DNA of 43,589 nucleotides, from NCBI GenBank assembly GCA_013389115.1, contig JACADY010000044.1, positions 1 through 43,589 of the forward strand, read 5' to 3'. Under the pieces are notes generated by a model. It was not told the origin of the DNA, made no database searches, and worked only from the letters and a program-made list of their open reading frames with translations. This document shows, piece by piece, positions 1-7,180 of the stretch. This DNA is from Alphaproteobacteria bacterium (GTDB lineage: Bacteria > Pseudomonadota > Alphaproteobacteria > Micropepsales > Micropepsaceae). The position numbers and the translations under genes were made by a program. Each line of letters opens with the position of its first letter. Positions within the stretch are counted from its first letter, which is position 1.

Positions 1-26
1 AGGCGGGCATTCTTGTGGATGTCCAT
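1..26 (-). CDS. IS481-family transposase, first 8 codons only (runs off the window)
   Basis: An ATG at 26-24 on the minus strand is preceded by a strong GGGAGGA ribosome site at 4-base spacing. It opens a frame reading M-D-I-H-K-N-A-R. IS481 transposases characteristically begin M-N-[IT]-H-K-[NH]-A-R-L, so this short stretch is diagnostic in spite of its length. In this family a helix-turn-helix region and a DDE integrase core follow, but both lie outside the window, so intactness cannot be judged. Confidence 0.7.
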
Positions 27-108
27 TAGGTCCTCCCTTGGACACTGAAGCTTCGCAACCTCAGCTTCCTCGGTCGGGACCGAATGGACAACCTACTGAA
101 AGCTCACA
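1..108 (-). mobile_element. End of an IS481-family insertion sequence (partial)
   Basis: Read on the minus strand, the element begins at 108 with TGTGAGCTTTCAGTAGGTTG. This resembles the IS481 terminal repeat as I recall it (TGTGA...TTCA.TAGGTTGT). About 80 bases further in comes a GGGAGGA ribosome site and the transposase start. The bases just outside the end are TCTAGA, which fits the NCTAGN target reported for IS481 of Bordetella. Only this end is in the window; the body lies to the left. The family call rests on remembered terminal and N-terminal sequence, not on a search. Confidence 0.75.
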
Positions 109-110
109 TC

Positions 111-236
111 TAGAGCGGCGTGCATTCAATCAGAATCGCTTGGCCGCTCTAGCCCTTTCAATTGTCGCTACGTTTAACGGAAAACCGGCACCCATCCCCG
201 CCTTCGCGGGGACATGCTTATCCGCACGTTGCTCTA
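111..236. repeat. Dispersed ~125-nt palindromic repeat, copy 1
   Basis: It begins TAGAGCGGCGTGC and ends GCTCTA. The first 40 bases are bounded by GAGCGGC and GCCGCTC arms. The second half holds a CCCCGCCTTCGCGGGG hairpin followed by a CATGCTT-TCCGCACG block. It aligns along nearly its full length with 8978-9102 and, with more divergence, with 36561-36678. The IS481 end lies directly against its left border. No coding capacity is evident. The rest of the spacer up to 440 shows nothing recognisable. Confidence 0.85.
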
Positions 237-440
237 AGCCCAGCCGGGCACCTCAGCACGCGGGAATCCCGCCTCGGCGATGGGCCAGAGGCGCGCGCCA
301 TTAACCCTCTGGAAAGCCAAGGCCGAGACCCCGGCGCGTCAACATTCTTTGGTTACCTCGGTTTGACATCTTATTCGGGCGTTGGCGCAGTTTCGCGTTG
401 CGCGGTTGTTTGCGTCAGGACTGCCCATGGAACTGCCCGC

Positions 441-1886
441 ATGAAGAAGCCCTTGCCTCAGCCGACAATGCTGGAGCTCCTGCGCGTTACGCCGAACAAG
501 CTTGATTTGTGCGTTCGGTTCCTTCGCCTCTATGCCATTCCCGCGCCGCTCGCGCTCTTTTCCGCTGCGGGCATCCTTTCTTATTCCGATCCGCTTTGGG
601 CCAGTCTCACCTGGGCCTGCGCGACACAGCTCGTCCTTCTGGTATCAGTCGCGCTCACCTATGCCTATGACTGGGACTCAAAGAAACATGAGCGGCCCTA
701 TAGCTGGGCGATCATTCTTGGCCTCAGCCTTTTCGCCTTTGCCACGAGTTTCAGTTCGATCGCATTCCTGTGGATCGAGGGCGACCGGCTCAACAACATC
801 ATCATCTATGTCGCTCTCTCCGCGGTGCTTGCCACCGCGGGTGCGCAATCAGTGCCGTGCGTCATCATCGCACTTTCGAACCTCATCCCTTATGCCGTGA
901 CGATCATTGTCCTGCCCTTGCTCACCGAATCGCGCGACGGCAACATCAATTTCTTCTTTGGACTGCTTTCCTTTGCCTTCGTGCTTGTCGTTGCGAGTTA
1001 TGCACGGACGCTTTGGATCTCGTCGTATGAGATGTTCGCGCTGCAGGACAAATACGCGGCCCTCATCGATCACCTGAAGGAATCGAACGCAATCGAGCAC
1101 CGGATGCGCGAACGGGCGGAGGAGGCCAGCCGCGCAAAGTCGGAATTCCTTGCCAATATGAGCCACGAATTGCGCACGCCGCTCAATGCCATCCTCGGCT
1201 TTTCCGAGGTGATCAAGGACGATGTGTTCCGGCTTGCCGGCAACGACGCGCGCTTTGCCCAATACATGGCATACGCGGCAAACATTCATGAGAGCGGCGG
1301 CCATCTGCTCACACTCATCAACGACATTCTCGACCTCTCGAAGATCGAAGCGCGAAAGCTGATCTTGACGGAGAGCACGTTCGCCCTTTCGATTCCCATC
1401 AATGAGGTTGCACGCACACTCGAGCCCCAGCGCGCCGCGAAGGACATCACGCTCACGGTGGAAGCCGAGGAGACGCTTCGGCTCCATGCCGATGAGCGTG
1501 CGATCCGCCAGATATTGTTCAACCTCATCGGCAATGCGATCAAGTTCACCCATGCCGGCGGCGATGTCACCGTCCGCGCTCAGGTGGCGGATACCGGCGC
1601 GCTTCTCCTCCACGTCGCCGACACGGGCATCGGTATCGCGGAAGAAGATCTTGGGATCGTGCTTGAGAGCTTTGGGCAGGGCCGCTTCGATGTGCGCCTT
1701 TCGCCCGAGCGTGGAACAGGGCTCGGCCTTCCCATCACGAAGGGCCTCATCGAGGCGCATGGCGGCACCCTCGATCTTCAAAGCACGCCCGGGCAAGGCA
1801 CGACCGTCACGATCAGCCTGCCCGCATCGCGGATCGTTCGGGACGGCGCGGCCCCTATCCCCAAGGATGAGATCGAGGCCGCCTGA
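441..1886 (+). CDS. Membrane-bound sensor histidine kinase
   Basis: This 481-residue protein begins with about six hydrophobic segments (roughly residues 25-200), with no clear periplasmic domain. A short linker leads to the HisKA dimerisation helix, whose H-box is SHELRTPLNAILGFSEVI with the phosphorylatable His near residue 242. The ATPase domain shows the N-box LFNLIGNAIKFT, the G1 box DTGIGI and the G2 box GTGLGLP. It should autophosphorylate and pass phosphate to a response regulator, but no regulator gene is nearby, so it is an orphan kinase. The start at 441 has only a weak GGAA ribosome site; the frame is open further upstream through non-coding repeat sequence, which I excluded. The signal is unknown. 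Confidence 0.9.
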   Translation: MKKPLPQPTMLELLRVTPNKLDLCVRFLRLYAIPAPLALFSAAGILSYSDPLWASLTWACATQLVLLVSVALTYAYDWDSKKHERPYSWAIILGLSLFAFATSFSSIAFLWIEGDRLNNIIIYVALSAVLATAGAQSVPCVIIALSNLIPYAVTIIVLPLLTESRDGNINFFFGLLSFAFVLVVASYARTLWISSYEMFALQDKYAALIDHLKESNAIEHRMRERAEEASRAKSEFLANMSHELRTPLNAILGFSEVIKDDVFRLAGNDARFAQYMAYAANIHESGGHLLTLINDILDLSKIEARKLILTESTFALSIPINEVARTLEPQRAAKDITLTVEAEETLRLHADERAIRQILFNLIGNAIKFTHAGGDVTVRAQVADTGALLLHVADTGIGIAEEDLGIVLESFGQGRFDVRLSPERGTGLGLPITKGLIEAHGGTLDLQSTPGQGTTVTISLPASRIVRDGAAPIPKDEIEAA

Positions 1887-1901
1887 AGCGCACGTCCTGC
1901 G

Positions 1902-2318
1902 TCAAAGGTCCTTGTCGCCAGGGAAGTATTTCTCGCAAAGCACCTCGCCATCCATGGTCAGGAGCGTCAACCGCGCTTTCCTGCGCGCACGGTCATCGAG
2001 GGCAAAGTCCGCCCGTCCCAGAACCGTCGTGCGCCCAGCTTCAAGCGCCGCCTCGCCGCTTTGTGTGATGTCGGCGGTGCCGCCAGGGCCGCTGCTCATG
2101 ATGGTGAGCCGGTACTCGCCCCTGAACGGCACATTGGAGGCCGCGATCGCCTCAAAGTGGATGCTGCCATTGGCTTCATGCGCGAGGATGGTGCAGATGG
2201 GACCATCCCTCATCGCGGCGCTCTTGATCGCCGCCTTGCCCTCTTCGTGCGCAGCCGAGCCCTGCGCGCAGGCCGCACCTGCACCCATAAGCGCCGCAAG
2301 AGCTAGTGTCTTCCACAT
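1902..2318 (-). CDS. csgH: CsgH-like curli assembly protein
   Basis: A 138-residue secreted protein with a signal peptide ending near A-C-A-Q. The mature part has the beta-rich pattern of CsgH-type proteins (C-T-I-L, then F-R-G-E-Y-R-L-T-I, then G-x-A-D-I-x-Q-S-G near the middle). In alphaproteobacteria CsgH is a small periplasmic protein encoded with curlin genes and thought to control fibre formation. The ATG at 2318 has AGGAG at 8-base spacing; the GTG three codons upstream sits on that ribosome site and was rejected. It lies 71 bases downstream of the curlin gene on the same strand, probably co-transcribed. The family call is supported mainly by context and overall pattern. Confidence 0.65.
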   Translation of the reverse strand: MWKTLALAALMGAGAACAQGSAAHEEGKAAIKSAAMRDGPICTILAHEANGSIHFEAIAASNVPFRGEYRLTIMSSGPGGTADITQSGEAALEAGRTTVLGRADFALDDRARRKARLTLLTMDGEVLCEKYFPGDKDL

Positions 2319-2389
2319 GGTTTTCACTCCTTAGAGAAGGCCGGCGGGAGGACTGCCCTCCCGCCCTCGCCGCGCCTTTGGGGGCGCCC

Positions 2390-2899
2390 TTAACGCCTTC
2401 CGCCGCCCTGGATGACGACCGTGATGTTGCCGGTGCCCGACTGATTGACAGTGGTGCCTTGGCCGTTGCCGAGCTGAATCACGCCCAGCGTGTTGTTCTT
2501 GCCGGACTGCGTCGTCACGACGGAGCTGTTCGAGCCGATCTGAGCGACACCTGTGATGTTGCCCTTGCCGGACTGATAGGTGTCGGCGTTGAGGTTGCGG
2601 CCGTCCTGGCCGATGACCGCCAGATTGTTCACGCCCTGCTGCTCGCTATAGGCGCCATTGCGCTTGCCACGCTGGTCGATGACGACGCGGTTGCGGTCGC
2701 CATCCTGCCAGCCGCGGCCCATGTTCTCATAGCCGCGCTGCCGGATCTCGGCGCGATTGCGATCGCCGTCTTGGACGGCGGCGGCGCCGTTATAGCGGCC
2801 GCGCTGATCAACAACGACGCGGTTGTCGGCCAATGCCGTGCTCGTGCCTGCAACGACGAGAAGCGCGAAGGCGGCGGTGGCGGTGAGGAAGCGGTTCAT
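2390..2899 (-). CDS. Curlin-repeat fibre subunit (CsgA/CsgB-like)
   Basis: A 169-residue protein with a signal peptide ending A-L-A-D. The whole mature chain is made of about twelve Q-x-G-x-x-N curlin-type repeats (QRGRYN, QDGDRN, QRGYEN, QDGDRN, QRGKRN, QQGVNN, QSGKGN, QSGKNN, QSGTGN and degenerate ones). Such repeats stack into the cross-beta amyloid of curli fibres on the cell surface. The N-terminal repeats are rich in Arg/Asp, the C-terminal ones in Ser/Thr/Gly, so nucleator-like and polymer-like halves may exist. GGAG lies 8 bases before the ATG. The outer-membrane pore csgG and csgE/F are not in the window. CsgA versus CsgB cannot be decided. Confidence 0.9.
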   Translation of the reverse strand: MNRFLTATAAFALLVVAGTSTALADNRVVVDQRGRYNGAAAVQDGDRNRAEIRQRGYENMGRGWQDGDRNRVVIDQRGKRNGAYSEQQGVNNLAVIGQDGRNLNADTYQSGKGNITGVAQIGSNSSVVTTQSGKNNTLGVIQLGNGQGTTVNQSGTGNITVVIQGGGRR

Positions 2900-3204
2900 C
2901 GAGGGTTCTCCATCGGGTTGTCATTGCGGCGCTCTTCGCATTGCCTCGCGCCGTTTGTGTGCGATGGTGTAACGCGCTGAAACTGAGCGCGGCTTGAATG
3001 TGCCGTTCATCACAGATTGAGAAACGATCACGGCTTGGCGATGCGGGTCGTTCACTCGTGCAAGGCGAAGACCGTGCAGCCTCGAGGCCGAGGCGCTCGC
3101 AATGAAGGGCTGGCCGCAGCTGGACGCGGCATTCGTGTTTCCCGCTCGCCGCGCATCGCGTTAAGGCGCCGACATTGCTTAGTCTGACTCTCGCGCGGAG
3201 GTGA
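2900..3204. other. Spacer between the curlin gene and tRNA-His
   Basis: About 305 bases with no convincing gene on either strand. The curlin promoter must lie in its left part, but I could not pick a reliable -35/-10 pair. No rho-independent terminator with a clear T-tract was seen here for the tRNA. Confidence 0.5.
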
Positions 3205-3281
3205 TGGTACCGCCTTCCCGGATCGAACGGGAGACCTCTAGATCCACAATCTAGCGCTCTAACCATCTGAGCTAAGGCGGC
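3205..3281 (-). tRNA. tRNA-His (GTG), CCA encoded, no G-1
   Basis: On the minus strand the acceptor arms GCCGCCT and AGGCGGT pair (first pair G-U). The D arm is TTAGCTCAGATGGTTAGAGC, the anticodon stem is CTAGA/TCTAG around loop TTGTGGA (anticodon GTG), and the T arm contains GTTCGATC. The discriminator is A and CCA is encoded. The base before G1 is T, so the extra G-1 usual in tRNA-His is not encoded. Loss of G-1 together with A73 is a known feature of a large alphaproteobacterial clade. Confidence 0.95.
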
Positions 3282-3297
3282 ACGCGAGAGGGGCGAA

Positions 3298-3326
3298 AAC
3301 CTAGTCAAGATGCTTTTCAGGTGCAA
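3298..3326 (-). promoter_or_regulatory. Candidate promoter of tRNA-His
   Basis: On the minus strand TTGCAC (3326-3321) and TAGGTT (3303-3298) are separated by exactly 17 bases. This would start transcription about 10 bases before the tRNA. The spacing and hexamers fit a housekeeping sigma promoter, and the position is right. It is a prediction only. Confidence 0.5.
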
Positions 3327-3419
3327 GCCCTTCCGCATTTTCCCGCCCTGACTGTTCAGGGGTCCCTCAATGTGCCATAGGCAGGCCAAAGCGGCGCTGC
3401 TCCTGGGAGATGGCTTGTC

Positions 3420-4343
3420 ATGGATGGGATCACCACCTCGTTCCTCTGGGCCAACGGCCTTCAGTTCGAGGTCATGGAGGGGGGCAGCGGCGACAGGCTG
3501 GCGCTGTTCCTGCACGGATTTCCTGAACTTAACTATTCCTTTCGCCATCAACTGCCGCTCTTCATCCAGCAGGGCTACCGGGTGCTCGCGCCGAATTTGC
3601 GCGGCTACGGACGCACGAGCCGGCCGCTTGGCGTTGGGGACTATCACATCGACCACCTCGTTGCGGATGTCGCGGCCCTCTATGACGCGTCGGGGGCAAA
3701 GTCCCTCACTCTCGTCGCGCATGACTGGGGCGCGATCATCGCCTGGCACTTCGCGATCAAGCGCGTGCGACCGCTCGAGCGGCTCATCATCATGAACGTG
3801 CCGCATCCCTCGTGCTTCGCGCGGGAGATCCGCACCTGGAAACAGCGGCGGAAATCCTGGTACGTCTTCTTCTTCCAGATCCCGGGCCTGCCTGAATGGG
3901 CGCTCTCGCGCAACGGCGCGGCGGCGATCGGGGAGGCCTTTCGCGGCATGGCGGTCGACAAGTCGCGCTTCCCCGAGGAGGTGCTTGCCGTCTATCGCGA
4001 GGCGGCGCTGCGCCCGGGCGCGCTCAACGCGATGATCAACTATTACCGCGCAGCGATGCGGGCCGGCGAAAAGGCGATGGTGCCCGATCCCGGCATGATC
4101 GAGACGCCGACGCTGATGCTGTGGGGGGAAGAGGATACGGCGCTGGGGAAGGAAACAAGTTTCGGCACCGAGGCCTATGTGCGCGATCTGACGTTACGCT
4201 ATCTGCCGGGCGTGTCGCACTGGGTGCAACAAGAGGCACCCGAAACCGTGAACGCGATGATCAAAGCCTGGCTCACGGGCGAGAGCGTGCCCTACGCGCC
4301 CGGCGTTTCGCCCCCCGTCAAGGCCGCAAGCTCTGCCGCCTGA
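3420..4343 (+). CDS. Alpha/beta hydrolase, epoxide-hydrolase-like
   Basis: The 307-residue protein has the alpha/beta-hydrolase fold. HGFP near the N-terminus forms the oxyanion-hole region. The nucleophile elbow reads V-A-H-D-W-G-A, so the nucleophile is Asp, as in epoxide hydrolases and haloalkane dehalogenases rather than Ser esterases. The acid is probably in W-G-E-E-D-T-A-L and the catalytic His in G-V-S-H-W-V-Q-Q. Such enzymes hydrolyse epoxides to diols through an ester intermediate; the HGFP motif favours epoxide hydrolase over dehalogenase. The substrate is unknown. The start is set by a GGGAGA site about 9 bases before the ATG. Its 3' end overlaps the convergent phasin gene by 52 bases. 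Confidence 0.85.
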   Translation: MDGITTSFLWANGLQFEVMEGGSGDRLALFLHGFPELNYSFRHQLPLFIQQGYRVLAPNLRGYGRTSRPLGVGDYHIDHLVADVAALYDASGAKSLTLVAHDWGAIIAWHFAIKRVRPLERLIIMNVPHPSCFAREIRTWKQRRKSWYVFFFQIPGLPEWALSRNGAAAIGEAFRGMAVDKSRFPEEVLAVYREAALRPGALNAMINYYRAAMRAGEKAMVPDPGMIETPTLMLWGEEDTALGKETSFGTEAYVRDLTLRYLPGVSHWVQQEAPETVNAMIKAWLTGESVPYAPGVSPPVKAASSAA

Positions 4344-4819
4344 TCGGCGTAGAGTTTCGCCGTCTCGCGCATGAAGGCGGCGTGACGCTCGCGCGCTTCT
4401 TCAAAGTTCGTCGCGCCGAGAAGCGCGCGCGCCATCTCCAGATTGCGGCGCAGATTGGCCTCGGCAAAATCGATCAGCAACAGGCTCAACTGCACCCAGT
4501 CGGGACATTCCTGCGCGGTTTGGAGCCATCGCTGGTGCTCGGGCTGGGGTGATGAACGCACCGCCGCCGATCGCTCCGGCAAGGAAGGCTCTGGCGGCAG
4601 GGTCAGGCGCGGGGCATCCGCTTGTGCCTTCGCCCGGGTCAGTTCTGCCATGCGCAAGGCCGCGGCGCGCCGCAGCGCGTTCAGGCGCTCGCGGTTCTCC
4701 CGCCAAGCGTCCATCTCCTTCGATGTCGCGTGATCATCGATCGTGCGTGGCAGGGGATCGCCCATGTCCCGAAAGCAATCGGGGTCAGGCTCATTGGGGC
4801 GCAGCGCCGGCGACGTCAT
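4292..4819 (-). CDS. Phasin-family protein
   Basis: The 175-residue protein is soluble and Ala/Glu/Arg-rich, with a proline-rich N-terminal half and a helical C-terminal half (from about residue 105: DWVQLSLLLIDFAEANLRRN, then LEMARALLGATNFEEARERH). That C-terminal pattern is typical of phasins, which coat polyhydroxyalkanoate granules. The ATG at 4819 has GGAGG about 8 bases upstream; an in-frame start 26 codons earlier lacks a good site and was rejected. No PHA synthase is in the window. It overlaps the hydrolase gene tail to tail. Confidence 0.7.
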   Translation of the reverse strand: MTSPALRPNEPDPDCFRDMGDPLPRTIDDHATSKEMDAWRENRERLNALRRAAALRMAELTRAKAQADAPRLTLPPEPSLPERSAAVRSSPQPEHQRWLQTAQECPDWVQLSLLLIDFAEANLRRNLEMARALLGATNFEEARERHAAFMRETAKLYADQAAELAALTGGETPGA

Positions 4820-4996
4820 CGGGTTCCCTCCAACGTGGGAGTGGCTGATCGCTCCGCCTCGGACACCCTTATCACTCGCTTTGGCACTTGATAGCACACC
4901 AGATCTGGTGAGAACAAGACCCTCGTGCAGCAGGGGTAGAGGTTTTCATCGTCGTCAAGGGCAGCTCTGGCGCGAGGGCCATGCAACGCTTTAAGA

Positions 4997-6961
4997 ATGG
5001 GCGCACCACGTCTCCTTGGGGGCCGCTTTTTCGTGAAAGACAGTATCGCTGCGTTAATGGCCGGGCACGGCGAGAGCCTCTACCCCCTTTTCATTTGGGA
5101 TGATGTGCGTGAGCGCTTTGTCTATGCCAACCCGGCGGCGGTGACCTTCTTTCAGGAGGGCAGCGCGCGCGATCTTCAGCGGCGGCTGCTGGCGCCAGAG
5201 GATCCGTTCCGCCTCGTCCTTTCGGCTGCCGCGAGCAAATTGCGGCCGCACGGGATCGTCACCGAGAGCTTCGTGCAGCCGGTCGAGGGCCAGCCGCAGC
5301 GGGTGACGGCAGAAATCGCGCGCCGCCCGCTGACGCTGGAGCGCAGCGTGCTCGTCGTGCGGGTCGTGGCGACCGAAGCGCTTGAGATCATGCCGTGGCG
5401 CATTCAGTCTGCGTTCGAGGCTGGTACGCGGCCCACCGCGCTGTTCACGCAGGAGGGCACCCCCGCGCAGGCGAACGCCGCCTTCCGGCGCGATTTCGGC
5501 GACGGTGCCGGCGCGGCGCTGAGTGCGCTCTTTTCGTCGCCCTATGAGGCAGCCGCGTTCATTTCCGAGGCGATGGCGCTGGGCCTTGCCTCGCGCCACA
5601 TGCGCCTGCAAACGCTGCATGGGCCGCGACGACACAGGATCATCGCCAAGCGGCTGGCGGAGGCGGGTCGCGCGCTCCTGCTCGTTGAACTCGATGATGT
5701 CGAAGACGAAGCGGTTTTCGATTGTCCGCCATTCGCTGCCGAAAGCGCTGTTGCTCAAAAGGTGAGTCCTTCCAATGATCTGGCGGAAGGTCTTGAGAAT
5801 TTGAATCCGATTGAGGCGGCCGCGCCCCTCACCCCTTATGCTCAGGAAGCGGATGCGCCCACCGCGTTGCCGCTCGAAGACCTGATCGAGGCGATGCCGG
5901 ACGCGGTGCTCCTCATCGATGCGGGAGGGCTCATTTTTTCCGCCAACAGCGCCGCGCGGGAAATGCTCGGCGCGGATCCCGCGGGCGAGGCCATCGCATC
6001 GCGCATCGACCCTGCGCTTGGCAGCGACCTTGCCGATTTCCTGAGCGGCCTTTCGACCGGCGGGCTTGGGCGCGCGCTCTCGCTCGGCCGGGAGACGCAT
6101 ATCCAAGGCGCGGGCGAGCGCATCCCGGCCTATGTCACGTTCAGGGCCGTGCCGTCTTCCCCGGGCACTTTCTGCGCCTGTGTGCGCGATCTGAGGCCGC
6201 AGCTCGCCGCCCTGCACTCGATCCGCGCCGAGCGGGACGAAGCGCTTGGATCGCTGGCACGTAAAACCGGATTCCTGTCGAATATCACGCATGAATTGCG
6301 CACACCGCTCAATGCGATCATCGGGTTTGCTGAAGTGATGCGTGATGAGCGCTATGGGCCGCTCGGCGATGCGCGCTATCGCGCCTATGCCGGGGATATT
6401 CATGCAAGCGGCGCCTTGCTGCTGTCGCTTGTGAACGAGCTTCTCGATCTGGCGCGGGCAGAGGCCGGGCGGCTCGACCTCACCTTCGAAAGCGTCGATA
6501 TCGCCGAGGCCGCCCATCAGGCGGCGCGGATGATCGCGCCACTCGCCACGCGGGAAAACGTGGCGCTGATCGTGACGGCGGGCGAGGATCTGCCGCGCGT
6601 CGTTGCCGACCGGCGCAGCATTACCCAGATCCTCCTCAACATCCTTGGCAACGCCGTCAAGTTCGCCGGCAACGGGGCAGAGATCACGCTTGCGGCCGGA
6701 TTGCTGAGTGATGGTGGTCTCCGGGTGGCGGTCAGCGATACCGGCCCCGGCATGACGGAAGAGCAGATGGCGCTCGCGCTTGAACCCTTTGGCCGGGCAA
6801 AATCGGTTGCCAACCGGCAAAAGGAGGGGACCGGGCTCGGCCTGCCGCTTGCCAAGGCGCTTGCCGAAGCCAACCGGGCGTCGTTCACGATCCGCAGCGC
6901 GCCCGGCAGGGGGACATCGGTCGAGATCGTCTTCCCGAGCCCCCTCGTCCTGTCGGAGTAG
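4997..6961 (+). CDS. PAS-domain sensor histidine kinase (PdhS/PleC-like core)
   Basis: A 654-residue protein without clear membrane segments. The N-terminal ~300 residues look like two degenerate PAS-like sensor regions; a clearer PAS domain follows at about 295-405 (L-I-E-A-M-P-D-A-V-L-L-I-D, then S-A-N-S-A-A-R-E-M-L-G). The HisKA H-box is THELRTPLNAIIGFAEVM with His near residue 432, then the N-box ILLNILGNAVKFA, G1 DTGPGM and G2 GTGLGLPLAKALAEAN. The H-box and following helix resemble alphaproteobacterial cell-cycle kinases of the PdhS/PleC type, which act on DivK/PleD-like regulators; that is an inference. The start is uncertain: ATG 4997, GTG 5033 and ATG 5057 are all possible. No regulator gene is adjacent. 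Confidence 0.85.
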   Translation: MGAPRLLGGRFFVKDSIAALMAGHGESLYPLFIWDDVRERFVYANPAAVTFFQEGSARDLQRRLLAPEDPFRLVLSAAASKLRPHGIVTESFVQPVEGQPQRVTAEIARRPLTLERSVLVVRVVATEALEIMPWRIQSAFEAGTRPTALFTQEGTPAQANAAFRRDFGDGAGAALSALFSSPYEAAAFISEAMALGLASRHMRLQTLHGPRRHRIIAKRLAEAGRALLLVELDDVEDEAVFDCPPFAAESAVAQKVSPSNDLAEGLENLNPIEAAAPLTPYAQEADAPTALPLEDLIEAMPDAVLLIDAGGLIFSANSAAREMLGADPAGEAIASRIDPALGSDLADFLSGLSTGGLGRALSLGRETHIQGAGERIPAYVTFRAVPSSPGTFCACVRDLRPQLAALHSIRAERDEALGSLARKTGFLSNITHELRTPLNAIIGFAEVMRDERYGPLGDARYRAYAGDIHASGALLLSLVNELLDLARAEAGRLDLTFESVDIAEAAHQAARMIAPLATRENVALIVTAGEDLPRVVADRRSITQILLNILGNAVKFAGNGAEITLAAGLLSDGGLRVAVSDTGPGMTEEQMALALEPFGRAKSVANRQKEGTGLGLPLAKALAEANRASFTIRSAPGRGTSVEIVFPSPLVLSE

Positions 6962-7065
6962 GGGCGCGCGATCCCGGTTTAGTATCCGCTTGGTCGCGTT
7001 GCGGGCACAGGGCGATGCTTTTGGGGCGAGACACGGACGTGGGACGCGTGAGGCGTTGATCGCAC

Positions 7066-7094
7066 CTCACCCTTCGCGGCTCTCGAAGGATGAG
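7066..7094. repeat. Short palindromic intergenic repeat
   Basis: CTCACCCTTCG (7066-7076) and CGAAGGATGAG (7084-7094) form an 11-base inverted repeat with one mismatch around a 7-base loop. The same CTCA-CCTTCG core occurs at 28322-28332 and partly at about 17433. This is a style of repeat common in alphaproteobacterial spacers. Confidence 0.65.
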
Positions 7095-7112
7095 CGACCT
7101 GCGAAAGGTGGA

Positions 7113-7132
7113 TGGCCCGTTTTCACGGGCCA
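7113..7132 (+). terminator. Hairpin, possible terminator of the PAS kinase gene
   Basis: TGGCCCGT and ACGGGCCA form a perfect 8-base stem around TTTC. No T-tract follows, so termination by this hairpin alone is doubtful. It sits just before the iron permease gene. Confidence 0.35.
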
Positions 7133-7180
7133 TGAGCCTTATTGCGCGCAACCGGTTTCCCCTTAGGCCAAAATCGCTCT

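Noticed and set aside
38..440. Open frames before the first kinase
   Set aside because: They run through the IS end and the dispersed repeat, lack ribosome sites and have no recognisable product.
849..1796. Long minus-strand open frame opposite the first histidine kinase (315 codons)
   Set aside because: It lies fully antisense to a kinase with all boxes intact, its translation is Arg/Glu-rich low-complexity text with no recognisable domain, and it has no ribosome site. It is a by-product of high GC content.
5054..6820. 588-codon minus-strand open frame opposite the PAS kinase
   Set aside because: It is antisense to a complete HisKA/HATPase gene and has no domain of its own.
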